A DNA stretch of 64,000 bases from Chryseobacterium mulctrae (lineage in GTDB: Bacteria > Bacteroidota > Bacteroidia > Flavobacteriales > Weeksellaceae). The notes under the pieces were generated by a model that was given only the letters and a program-made list of their open reading frames with translations, was not told where the DNA came from and did no database searches. The translations under genes and the position numbers were made by a program. Of the stretch, positions 1 to 7,492 are shown piece after piece (position 1 is the first letter of the stretch; every line of letters begins with the position of its first letter). Where the stretch lies: the NCBI RefSeq assembly GCF_006175945.1, contig NZ_VAJL01000001.1, positions 2,356,001 through 2,420,000 of the forward strand. Reading direction: 5' to 3'.

Positions 1-529
1 CATTAGGGAAATTTTGAAAAAAATATTTATTCTTACTTTTTTCGGTCTTTAAATAAATTCCTTTGTTTAAAAGAAAAAAATCTACTAATAAAGAAATGAC
101 CCTCGAAGCTTGCAAAAAATTCTCCGTCGTTAATGCTTTAGCCTTTTTAATAGGTTGTAGGTAATCTTTGATTTTGAATCTAACTTCGTTCAAATCAAAA
201 CTTATTACATCTGCTGCTGCATTAGGAACATCCCCAATAACGTATTTCTTAATATGCATTAACTCTCTGGTCTCATCTTTAATTACTACTCCAGTTTTAA
301 AAGCATGAGCAAGAAAATTCCCTTGTTTAAACTGTTTTGCGATAATATTTAAAATTTCAGAGGAATTTATTTTAATTGTATTAAATGGACATTCGTTGAA
401 GACAAAACTTTCAGTAGAAGAAAAAGAGAAATTATTACTTATTAATAGTAAATCAATATCATTTGCATCTTCTGCTTTATCAATAATGTCTATATCATAT
501 TGAGTTGTTTTGAGTTTTTGATTGACCTT
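1..529 (-). CDS. hypothetical protein, partial (runs off left edge, no start codon seen)
   Basis: The minus strand is open from the left edge of the window to a stop codon at 530-532 and reads as a normal soluble protein of at least 176 residues (for example VIGDVPNAAADVISFDLNEV, then QPIKKAKALTTENFLQASRV). The C-terminus lies outside the window. There is no ATG, GTG or TTG in the first 80 codons; the first in-frame ATG is at 259, which would discard well-formed coding sequence. The 5' end is therefore probably lost or shifted. Just upstream, around 521-536, the sequence CCTTTTAAGAATAA resembles a decayed copy of the 16-bp cassette motif (compare the variant at 31364). I do not recognise the family. 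Confidence 0.55.
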
Positions 530-604
530 TTAAGAATAATAAATATATTTTCAAGATTGATGGTAACGCATAAACTCACGCGGAATAGTTGTAAACTTAT
601 TTAC

Positions 605-1810
605 TCAGTTACTTATATTTACATTCTTATCAGAATTTCTAAAATTTCCTTTTAGCACATCATTAGCCGGATGCAGTGAGAGTTTTGAAATATCAATATC
701 CCATTGAGGATTGCTTTTATTGACAACCATCAAGTTCCTGTCTGATAAATCAAATTTTTCTACAAAACAACAATAGAGCAGTTTACTCATTACTACCCGA
801 ATATATTTCCCTTCATTATTTAATTTGCACGACAAAGAGTAAGTTTTATCATTATTGATGATCAAGGTCTGGGACAGTATTTTTTCCTGTAAAAAAATAA
901 ACTTGTTTCTTGAAATCCAACCGCTTAATCGTTTTATCCGTCCTTTGTTAGACAACTGATAACGGGATTCGAAGCCTGGAATAGGAACAGGCACCCAGTA
1001 TTCTCCGGAAAGATCTTTTACGGATAAATTAAAACACGATGGTGGGTTATATGCGTCAATGTTCGGCTTACCAAGTTTCTCCCAGAGATATTTATTGAGT
1101 AAACTATTCACATTATATGATATTTTGACCATTTGAAATTCCTCTTTTTTTGGAGGATTTCCCTGCAAAAACCATCGAAATTTTCCGGACGTCAGAATGA
1201 CCTTATTTATTACATCCATAATGCTTTCACAAGCGATACCCAGTTTTTCTTCTACAGAATAGATACTTTCATAATGAGCAATAAAATCCCCTTCTACTGT
1301 ATACTGGCTGACTGGTTTCATGTAATCAACATGTACGTTTCTTGTTCTATCCTTGCGAAAAATAGTCATACGCTTTTCTTTTGCTGAAATTTTCTCCAGA
1401 TTGCTGCTGTGTTTATTAAAAACGTTATCATCTTTACATGAAATCACAAATGAACGATCCTCCAGGTCAAATCTTTCGACAAAATGATAGTATACCAAAC
1501 GTGCAACAGATCTGGTGTACTTAGATCCATCTGAAGAAAGTCCACAGTTAACATTGTAAATGTAGTTTTTAAGGTAGTTATTATACTGTCTGGTAAAATG
1601 CGGCTTGCGGATTTTTTCGGTTATCCAATGTTCTATTCCCATTGTTGTATGAGAAAGACGGCTAAGACTCTTCACCCTTCCATAATTGGATATTTCATAA
1701 TTCTCAAATCCTTCAATAGACTTCCATTGTTCATCAGGAAGATTTTCTAAAGAATAGTTGTAGAGAACTTCTTTTACATATTCATCCTCAAGTTCTGGTG
1801 GCAGTTTCAT
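605..1810 (-). CDS. NUMOD4/NUMOD1 DNA-binding protein with degenerate HNH-like regions
   Basis: A 401-residue protein built as an imperfect duplication. Residues about 28-50 (WKSIEGFENYEISNYGRVKS) match the NUMOD4 motif found N-terminal to HNH homing-type endonucleases. Residues about 270-297 (YWVPVPIPGFESRYQLSNKG) are a second NUMOD4 copy. Between them lies an HNH_3-like stretch around NVFNKHSSNLEKIS, in which the usual H-K-D-G-N block has become C-K-D-D-N, followed by a NUMOD1-like segment (VSQYTVEGDFIAHYESI). A second weak HNH-like tail follows the second NUMOD4. The family normally binds and nicks DNA; loss of the key His suggests weak or no nuclease activity (inference). The ATG lies 29 bp from cassette motif 1 and no promoter box is visible. 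Confidence 0.7.
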   Translation of the reverse strand: MKLPPELEDEYVKEVLYNYSLENLPDEQWKSIEGFENYEISNYGRVKSLSRLSHTTMGIEHWITEKIRKPHFTRQYNNYLKNYIYNVNCGLSSDGSKYTRSVARLVYYHFVERFDLEDRSFVISCKDDNVFNKHSSNLEKISAKEKRMTIFRKDRTRNVHVDYMKPVSQYTVEGDFIAHYESIYSVEEKLGIACESIMDVINKVILTSGKFRWFLQGNPPKKEEFQMVKISYNVNSLLNKYLWEKLGKPNIDAYNPPSCFNLSVKDLSGEYWVPVPIPGFESRYQLSNKGRIKRLSGWISRNKFIFLQEKILSQTLIINNDKTYSLSCKLNNEGKYIRVVMSKLLYCCFVEKFDLSDRNLMVVNKSNPQWDIDISKLSLHPANDVLKGNFRNSDKNVNISN

Positions 1811-1839
1811 AAAATAATATTATAAATTCATCATATTTT

Positions 1840-1855
1840 ATCGTTTTTTGAGATT
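1840..1855 (+). repeat. 16-bp cassette motif, copy 1 (exact)
   Basis: ATCGTTTTTTGAGATT. It lies upstream of the minus-strand NUMOD4 gene and 12 bp after the stop codon of the next cassette gene (69-codon membrane protein). It is the left boundary of the first 272-bp repeated unit. Confidence 0.9.
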
Positions 1856-1867
1856 GCAAATGCAGTA

Positions 1868-2077
1868 TTATTTATCTTTTAATTTCGAAAAATAATGGTT
1901 TGCTATATTAACACTTCCAGAGATTACTAGACCTCTTATAATTGACCAGAACAATATTTCGTTTAATTTACTTGCCGTGTAATTAGTATCATCATAGAAG
2001 TTAATTTCCATTAGAAATATAATTACCGTTATTATAAGCGCACCTAATAAAATTTTTTCTATTCTTCGTGAGTCCAT
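1868..2077 (-). CDS. small membrane protein, cassette copy 1 of 3
   Basis: A 69-residue protein with two hydrophobic segments (about residues 9-24 and 42-60), likely an inner-membrane protein with two passes. I do not recognise a family. The same gene with the same flanks occurs at 12437-12646 and 34835-35044, with identical translation and no DNA difference seen by eye. In each case the repeated unit is 272 bp, running from one 16-bp motif to the next (or to a motif-like site). The leader between motif and ATG is short (about 34 bp) with no TAnnTTTG box, so it is probably transcribed from outside the cassette. Confidence 0.7.
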   Translation of the reverse strand: MDSRRIEKILLGALIITVIIFLMEINFYDDTNYTASKLNEILFWSIIRGLVISGSVNIANHYFSKLKDK

Positions 2078-2111
2078 ATTATAAGTTTATTTACTATTCC
2101 TGAGCTAATGT

Positions 2112-2127
2112 ATCGTTTTTTGAGACT
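2112..2127 (+). repeat. 16-bp cassette motif, copy 2 (one change)
   Basis: ATCGTTTTTTGAGACT, 15 of 16 bases. It is the right boundary of the first 272-bp unit; the unit-specific sequence ends immediately before it (gagctaatgt). Confidence 0.88.
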
Positions 2128-2210
2128 TTTCTTTTTTAACTTTCGGAGTATTAAACAACATATTAAAATTCAAATATTCCAATTTGATAAATATACAAAT
2201 TTACCAAAAC

Positions 2211-2236
2211 AAAAAAGCTGAAGTTCTCACTTCAGC
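2211..2236 (-). terminator. rho-independent terminator, minus strand
   Basis: A 7-bp stem GCTGAAG/CTTCAGC with a 6-nt loop, followed on the minus strand by TTTTTTG. It would end transcripts coming from the quinone-oxidoreductase remnant and genes to its right. Confidence 0.7.
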
Positions 2237-2294
2237 CTTGTACTTACCTATATTGTATTATAAACTTTTCTTTACGGTCGATTAATCTAACGTG

Positions 2295-2649
2295 TTACAG
2301 ACTCAATACTTTCACCAGATGCTTAGGATAATTTTCTAAACATCCCGCAATATCGCCATCTTTAAAAATGTCAAAGCAATTATAATCAGCCACAATTTCA
2401 ACACCGCAAAAACGATAGTTGCTGGTAATCTGTACTAAAACATCTGCTGTACTTCTGCCTTCAAAAAGCATCTGCTTGGATCATCAAAACTTGCTTTAGG
2501 TGCGTTCCAAGTCGAAGAAACCATAAATTTTTTGCCTTGCATTTTTCCGCCTGTTCCATATTGTCGCGTTGCATCTTCACGAGTTCTGCCATCGCCTGAA
2601 AGAAATTTAGCACTATGTAGTCCACTGTTGTAAAAGGTACTTTATCCAT
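2295..2649 (-). pseudogene. NAD(P)H:quinone oxidoreductase-like fragment (MdaB/flavodoxin fold), frameshifted
   Basis: Two minus-strand frames together encode the C-terminal two thirds of an MdaB-type flavoprotein: one frame reads SGDGRTREDATRQYGTGGKM and then QGKKFMVSSTWNAPKASFDD, the other picks up near 2480 with QMLFEGRSTADVLVQITSNY and runs to PKHLVKVLSL and a stop at 2295-2297. The YGTGG-x-x-QGK and TWNAP motifs are typical of this family. A single-base shift near 2480 breaks the gene and the N-terminal flavin-binding part is missing. The 62-codon open frame at 2461-2649 is an out-of-frame reading of this remnant, not a gene. Confidence 0.7.
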
Positions 2650-2665
2650 TGTTTATTTAAATATT

Positions 2666-3157
2666 TTATCTAGGTATTTCGTGATACTGTGATATTGTGA
2701 ATATTTGAAATAGCCGTTCATCGTTAGGATAATAGCAATCTATGACTAATTTCTGATGGTCGGTTGGGTCGCCTGGTAAAGAATAACTAACTGTACAGTT
2801 TTTATCTCCTAAAAATTCATAATCATTTGCATCTTCATGTACTTTGTATATTTTATTAATGGAGAAAAACATATCTTCTTTCATATTTTTGTTATTTATT
2901 CTTACAGATGCTTTCACTTCATCAGAAGAGATATAAATATTGAAAGGATTATCTAAAGAAGGATTATTAGTTGATGTTTTCTCTTTCCCGTTAATTTTAT
3001 GACTTTGATAAAAACTATATGCAATTACTTTTTTATTAACAAACACTCTTGGCCAATTAGACATTAGTAAAAAATTATTATGGTTTTGAACTGTTTTATT
3101 TTGGCTAAAAATCAATGTGTAGCTAAAAATTAGGAATAAAAGAATTTTCTTTTTCAT
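2666..3157 (-). CDS. secreted hypothetical protein
   Basis: A 163-residue protein with an N-terminal signal peptide (KKKILLFLIFSYTLIFSQ, probable cleavage near residue 19), so it is exported to the periplasm or surface. The mature part is hydrophilic, with no motif I recognise. The ATG lies only 3 bp from the 16-bp motif at 3161-3176, so the motif forms essentially the whole untranslated leader. No promoter can fit in that space; expression must come from further upstream (inference). Confidence 0.65.
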   Translation of the reverse strand: MKKKILLFLIFSYTLIFSQNKTVQNHNNFLLMSNWPRVFVNKKVIAYSFYQSHKINGKEKTSTNNPSLDNPFNIYISSDEVKASVRINNKNMKEDMFFSINKIYKVHEDANDYEFLGDKNCTVSYSLPGDPTDHQKLVIDCYYPNDERLFQIFTISQYHEIPR

Positions 3158-3160
3158 TTT

Positions 3161-3176
3161 ATCGTTTTTTGAGATT
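3161..3176 (+). repeat. 16-bp cassette motif, copy 3 (exact)
   Basis: ATCGTTTTTTGAGATT. On its left is the ATG of the secreted protein; its last base is the first base of the (minus-strand) stop triplet at 3176-3178 of the next coding fragment, so it separates two gene blocks with almost no spacer. Confidence 0.9.
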
Positions 3177-3351
3177 TATTTTTTGTAGTTTAAAACTTCA
3201 ACATATTTAAAATTGTCAACATCAATACCGGGATTAAATCTCTTAAATTCATTTACCGCCATTTGAGCAACATTTATATTGGGAAAAACAGTAGCAGTTA
3301 CACTAGTTAAAAGTTCATATCTGGATATGCAAACAAAAAGTCCAGTATCAG
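3176..3351 (-). pseudogene. C-terminal coding fragment, probably the tail of the FRG-domain gene
   Basis: A minus-strand open frame without a start encodes a plausible protein end (TATVFPNINVAQMAVNEFKR then VDNFKYVEVLNYKK, stop at 3176-3178). Its upstream side is replaced by an IS3 transposase remnant. Because an FRG-domain N-terminus lies on the other side of that remnant, in the same orientation and the same cassette interval, I infer that both pieces came from one gene. Confidence 0.45.
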
Positions 3352-3458
3352 TTAAGCTACATTTTGATAAATTTTGTTTTGATGATTAAATTCTTCAATT
3401 GTATTGTAATTCAGCGTGCTGTGTCGTCTTTTTTTATTGTACCACTCCTGCGAAGGTA
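3352..3458 (-). mobile_element. IS3-family transposase (OrfB) C-terminal remnant
   Basis: The minus strand encodes QEWYNKKRRHSTLNYNTIEE followed by F-N-H-Q-N and a stop at 3352-3354, the typical end of IS3/IS150-type integrase-core transposases (Y-N-x-x-R-R-H-S-x-L-x-Y-x-T-x-E-E-F). No IS ends or other transposase parts remain. It interrupts an FRG-domain gene. Confidence 0.75.
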
Positions 3459-3638
3459 TTAGAAAGGGATCTACAGAATGAGGATGTAATCTGTTCACTA
3501 ATCTTTCCAAAGAAGAACTTATTGTCCAATCTTTATCTCCTTGACCTCTGAAAATGAAATTTCGTATAAATGATTCTTTTATCTAAAAAAATCTTTCCAT
3601 TCTGAAATCTCTGTTTCAACAAATATATTCTCTCGCAT
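3459..3638 (-). pseudogene. FRG-domain protein, N-terminal fragment, frameshifted
   Basis: Starting at ATG 3638 the minus strand reads MRENIFVETEISEWKDFF and hits a stop at a poly-T tract; one base over, it continues FIRNFIFRGQGDKDWTISSS then LERLVNRLHPHS. The F-R-G-Q-x-D-x-D-W and S-S-L-x-R blocks define the FRG domain, a family of unknown biochemical role common in accessory islands. The gene is broken twice: by the frameshift and by the IS3 remnant. A degenerate cassette motif lies 40 bp upstream at 3678. Confidence 0.65.
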
Positions 3639-3677
3639 AAAGTTTGGTTTTTATATAATTACAGACATATTAAATTT

Positions 3678-3693
3678 ATCGTTTTGCAATAAA
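3678..3693 (+). repeat. probable decayed 16-bp cassette motif
   Basis: ATCGTTTTGCAATAAA keeps the first 8 bases of the motif, in the correct orientation and position (upstream of the FRG gene start, downstream of the lectin gene stop). This could be chance in AT-rich DNA; location is the main support. Confidence 0.35.
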
Positions 3694-3768
3694 ATGATAC
3701 TTAGATTCAATATATGAAACAAAAAATTATAAAAAATACTGTCACGTTAAGAATAGAAAAATACAATT

Positions 3769-5160
3769 TTAATAACGTGATGGCAAACTTGGGTTGGTAG
3801 GCACGTTGCATTTACGCACATCAATTGTGGTAGTTGCTGTATTATTTGTTAAATCATCATCTTGAATTTGTCCCGGATCAACAGTAGAAACAAGTTTGAA
3901 TGAAGAATTAGCCTTAAATCCTTTAGTATATTCACCTGTGATAGTCAGTATACCAGAAGATTTTGAAGGTATACTTACAGTTCCACTTATATTATTGGAT
4001 GTTGGACTGGATGTCGGAATTGTGGATGCAGTAAATCCGATAGTAGAAATTCCGGTAATTTTAAAAAGTGAAATTGGAACAGCATTATTAAGAGCATCCT
4101 GTACTTTGGAAGTTACACCAATATTACTTAGAGCAGCCCCTGTATCATTAGTAACTTCCACTTTGAATGTTATTGTATTTTTCTTTGAATTACAACTAAA
4201 TGCCAGATCTGATCTGCTGTCAACTCGCAAGTTACCTGGTGTCGTTAACAAAATATTTCTAATTTCATGAAAATTAAATCCTCCACCTGTTGAAGCTGCA
4301 AAGCCAAGTTTTAGATTTGCAGGAATTGGATATGTCGTCGAATTCATATTGTACGTTAGCAAATCTGTGAAGGTTGTTTGATTTTGCTTCCTCCATTTTA
4401 TATTGATAACATAATCATTACCTGGTTTCGTAACACTGATCTGTACTCTTCGATAGAATGTACCTGGTGAAGGTCGTGTAGGAGTAGTTGTATTAAAATC
4501 AATTTCATCACGTTTTCTGATATCACCTTCCGTACCTGACCGATCACCAAGATCTAGACGTGTTAAATATACATTAGAATTTGTAAATGTGGCATTGGTA
4601 GGTCCCCTTAGTACAATTGAGTTTGGGTTTAGTCCGGTAGTTCCACCATTCCTTTGTTCAGCAGCTCTTGAATAGTTGCCATATTCATCAAGACCAATTC
4701 CAATATAACCTCCTGAAAGTCCTGTAGTGTTTGCCGGACTACTGTATGTTGCATATCCTAATGATCCTCCATATCCACCTAACTTAAAATTTTGATCAGT
4801 TACTGATGCATCAAACAGAAATACAGAAAATCCATCTGCACCAGCATAAGTTAAATCATCAACATTTCTCCATGCCAAATATTCAAAATCGGCAATGACA
4901 CCTAAACCTGTAGGAAATTGCTGTTGCACATACATATACCCTTTCTGATTACCGGTAGCCTCGGTTAGACGAAGCCATCCCTCTCCATTAGGATCGATTC
5001 CGGCTGCTGCTGTTAGTTTGGCATTATCTCCGATACGAAGACCATTGGCATCTCGAGTTTTAAGAGGATTGGTGATCGTAAATTGTGCTCTAGCAAAAGA
5101 AAAAACCAATGTTATTAATAAAATAAGTGTTTTATAAAAAATTATTCTTTTTTTTATCAT
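3769..5160 (-). CDS. secreted L-type lectin-like protein
   Basis: A 463-residue protein with a signal peptide ending near RAQ (residue 26). Residues about 30-310 look like the legume/L-type lectin fold found in Bacteroidota surface proteins, with the AGADGFSVFLFD and GYIGIGLDEYGNY blocks and the GFAASTGGGFNFHEIRNI block that ends such domains. Residues about 315-450 form a DUF11/conserved-repeat-like domain (VEVTNDTGAALSNIGVT). There is no visible C-terminal secretion or sortase tag. It is second in a two-gene minus-strand operon, 7 bp behind 5168-5797. A related but larger protein is encoded at 35810-38494, also beside a small secreted partner. Likely a surface-exposed glycan-binding or adhesion protein (inference). 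Confidence 0.7.
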   Translation of the reverse strand: MIKKRIIFYKTLILLITLVFSFARAQFTITNPLKTRDANGLRIGDNAKLTAAAGIDPNGEGWLRLTEATGNQKGYMYVQQQFPTGLGVIADFEYLAWRNVDDLTYAGADGFSVFLFDASVTDQNFKLGGYGGSLGYATYSSPANTTGLSGGYIGIGLDEYGNYSRAAEQRNGGTTGLNPNSIVLRGPTNATFTNSNVYLTRLDLGDRSGTEGDIRKRDEIDFNTTTPTRPSPGTFYRRVQISVTKPGNDYVINIKWRKQNQTTFTDLLTYNMNSTTYPIPANLKLGFAASTGGGFNFHEIRNILLTTPGNLRVDSRSDLAFSCNSKKNTITFKVEVTNDTGAALSNIGVTSKVQDALNNAVPISLFKITGISTIGFTASTIPTSSPTSNNISGTVSIPSKSSGILTITGEYTKGFKANSSFKLVSTVDPGQIQDDDLTNNTATTTIDVRKCNVPTNPSLPSRY

Positions 5161-5167
5161 ATCATTT

Positions 5168-5797
5168 TTATTTTACTACGAAAACTATATTCATAAAACT
5201 GTTTTCATTTGCATTATTGGCCACAGTATAGGACATAACACCACCATTGGTAATTGAAACATTGGTAAAAACAGTTGAATCGAGATATGTTACATAGTAC
5301 TCGAGATCACCTCTTTCCAAAACTGGTATTTTCCCCAACGATCCAGCACTCGAAACTGCTGGCGTTGTAAATTGCTGCAGATAATCTGCATATAAATCGC
5401 GGGAAGCTGCACCAAGTGTCGTGGTGGGAATAAGGATTGAAGGCATATAAAAAAACTTAGGCATAGTTAAACCTACCCATTTTGAAATGCTATTTTTGTA
5501 ATAATAAAAACCGGGACTTGTTATATTTGAAGTTTTAGTTGTTGATGATGTAGGGATCGCTGTAATATAAACTGTCGTAGCATTCTGATCAGCACCATAC
5601 AAATTATCCTTCGCAGCAAGTTCTTGTCCAGTAATTCTTAATGTTAAGAAACCTTCCGGAACTGCTGCATTGCCTGATTTAGAAATGTCTAATGATGATT
5701 TGGGAGATGCCGTATTAATTCCTACTTGAGCGTTTAATTGGTTAACTAAACATATCAAAATGATATATAAACTATTTTTCATCTTTTTTAAGTGCAA
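5168..5797 (-). CDS. secreted surface protein, partner of the lectin-like protein
   Basis: A 209-residue protein with a signal peptide ending at NAQ (about residue 24), then the VGINTASPKSSLDISKSGNA block that starts many Bacteroidota tail-fibre-like or surface proteins, and a GFYYYKNSISKWVGL segment typical of the same class. It lies 7 bp upstream of the lectin gene and is probably co-transcribed with it. The 145 bp up to the motif at 5942 could hold the promoter. The 35225-35800 gene has the same architecture and plays the same neighbour role in the second lectin operon. Confidence 0.65.
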   Translation of the reverse strand: MHLKKMKNSLYIILICLVNQLNAQVGINTASPKSSLDISKSGNAAVPEGFLTLRITGQELAAKDNLYGADQNATTVYITAIPTSSTTKTSNITSPGFYYYKNSISKWVGLTMPKFFYMPSILIPTTTLGAASRDLYADYLQQFTTPAVSSAGSLGKIPVLERGDLEYYVTYLDSTVFTNVSITNGGVMSYTVANNANENSFMNIVFVVK

Positions 5798-5941
5798 AAA
5801 TATGAAATTTTAATGTTGAAGAACCAGAATATAGATAATTTGTTATGCCGTAAATTCTATTAAACTATAATACTATATTTTTTTTAAAAATTTAATGTAA
5901 AAGGCTCATCATTTTTATAATAAAATGCTTCCATAATTAGA

Positions 5942-5957
5942 ATCGTTTTTTGAGATT
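5942..5957 (+). repeat. 16-bp cassette motif, copy 4 (exact)
   Basis: ATCGTTTTTTGAGATT, upstream of the two-gene lectin cassette. On its right is an attC-like inverted repeat, as also seen at copies 27980 and 39524. Confidence 0.9.
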
Positions 5958-5972
5958 TTAATAGCAATTAAT

Positions 5973-6092
5973 AACGTTTCGGGGCTTGGCGATGGCGGGC
6001 ATTTCGAAGCTGAAACTTTCAACTAAAATAGAAATTACTACCGAAGCAGAAAACGTGAACTGATGACTTTCCGCCAGCTATTGCCAAACCCT
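5973..6092. repeat. attC-like imperfect inverted repeat
   Basis: The left arm TTGGCGATGGCGGGC (5986-6000) pairs with the right arm at 6071-6091 (reverse complement reads GGGTTTGGCAATAGCTGGCGG), with small bulges and about 70 bp between arms. The outer left end AACGTTTCGGGGCT is shared with the element at 39553. Bulged long-arm hairpins at the 3' ends of genes resemble integron attC sites; here the gene expected on the right has been replaced by IS material. Confidence 0.6.
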
Positions 6093-6236
6093 TCCTATGT
6101 TTGCAATTCTTTAAATTTATTAAATATAAAACTATAAAAAAGAAAGAACAAATGAGCAGAATAAGATAGGCAAACCCTTTAAGTATTTAAGCTTCGCTAA
6201 CATGATTATCCCTGCTCATTTTCTTACCTCAAACAA

Positions 6237-6440
6237 TTGCGCCATATTCTGTACATGTGTGCCCTAAATGCGAAGAAAACCAATGCGCAATGTAAGACCC
6301 TTTTTGACCGACTGGTAGAGAAAGGAAAAAACAAAAAAGCAGCTGTAATTGCGGTGTGCAACAAGCTGCTCAAGATTGTATTTGGGGTAGTAAAAAACAA
6401 AACAACGTACCAGGATAATTTTATTGTAAAAAGTGCTTAA
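6237..6440 (+). pseudogene. IS110-family transposase, C-terminal fragment
   Basis: The 67-residue fragment (ILYMCALNAKKTNAQCKTLF then LVEKGKNKKAAVIAVCNKLL) is the typical end of IS110 transposases (Transposase_20). Everything N-terminal is missing, so it is a dead remnant. It sits between the attC-like repeat and the first IS91-like element. Confidence 0.75.
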
Positions 6441-6542
6441 AATGTTTGGTTTTTTACACAGTTCATGTTGAACTAAACCTTCGGTAGCTTTCCCAATCGC
6501 ATAAATTAGTTACTTTGTAAAGTTAATTAAAAAATCACTAGG

Positions 6543-7492
6543 ATGGCTACAAAAAAAAGAGTTTAGACGAGCTCAGAGAAAACAAAATTATCAATCAGGA
6601 AAAGCGAGAAGTTCCCGGTTTTACAGAACTTTTAAGCCGTTTTGAACGTACCGTTTCGGTGCTGGGAAGAAGCCAAAGTACGTTCAATAATTACTCCCGA
6701 CACGTGGCTGCGGTGGCGCTACATTTCGGGAAAATCCCGACAGAATTGGATCCTGAGCAGATCCACGATTACCTTTTTTACCTTCAGAAAAAATCAAAAT
6801 CACCCTCGCAATCGTATTTTAAACACACGGTTTACAGACTTCGTTTTCTGTTGAAATCGGAAGGTTTGAGCTACGATTATCTAAGTTTACCTGAAATTAA
6901 AAAAGAGAAAAAACTGCCTGTAGTGCTCAGTAAACAGGAGGTTTGGCAAATGTTGTCCTGCTGTAAACTTTTAAAACATAAAATCTTAATCGGATTGCTT
7001 TACGGTTGCGGTTTGCGCTGTCTGGAAGTCAGAAATCTCCGTTTATGCGATTTGGATTTTTACCGAAAACAGCTGAAAGTGGTTCAGGGAAAAGGCAAAA
7101 AAGACCGCTATTTGCCTTTGTCGGAACATTTGATTCGGGGTTTGAAAAAATATATTGAAGCGGAAAAACCGGAAGATTTTCTCTTTGGAGAACCTCGAGC
7201 AAATCGTGCAGGTGGAGAATTCGATTCAAGATATTCGCAACGTGGCGTACAATGGGCGGTGAAACAGGCTTCAAAAACGGCAAAAATATTGAAAGAAGTG
7301 AGTGTTCATACGCTTCGGCACAGTTTTGCGACGCATCTTTTGGAGGATGGGATGAACATTGTGAGCATCAAAAATCTCCTCGGCCACGAAAACATCGAAA
7401 CGACCCTCGTTTACCTTCAAATCGCCCAACTTTCTACCCAAAAACTCTTCTCTCCACTGGATACTTTGTTTGAGGAATGCAGAGCGAAGTAG
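6543..7492 (+). CDS. tyrosine recombinase of IS91-like element 1 (start out of frame)
   Basis: A XerC/D-like recombinase with an N-terminal SAM-like core-binding domain (FNNYSRHVAAVALHFGKIP) and a complete catalytic domain: Arg in GCGLRCLEVRNL, H-x-x-R in HTLRHSFATHLL, and the LGHENIETTLVYL block with His and Tyr. The uninterrupted frame begins near 6550; the conserved N-terminus (K-S-L-D-E-L-R-E-N-K) is in a different frame from the only good ATG at 6543, and the two join at a run of eight A. All three copies in the window have this arrangement, so slippage at the A run may be needed. The frame from GTG 6659 would lack about 39 N-terminal residues. It overlaps the transposase gene by 16 bp. 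Confidence 0.75.

Noticed and set aside
2461..2649. 62-codon gene starting MDKVPFTTVDY
   Set aside because: It is a wrong-frame reading of the quinone-oxidoreductase remnant.
3896..4270. 124-codon plus-strand gene opposite the lectin gene
   Set aside because: It is the complement of a well-supported secreted protein and has no features of its own.
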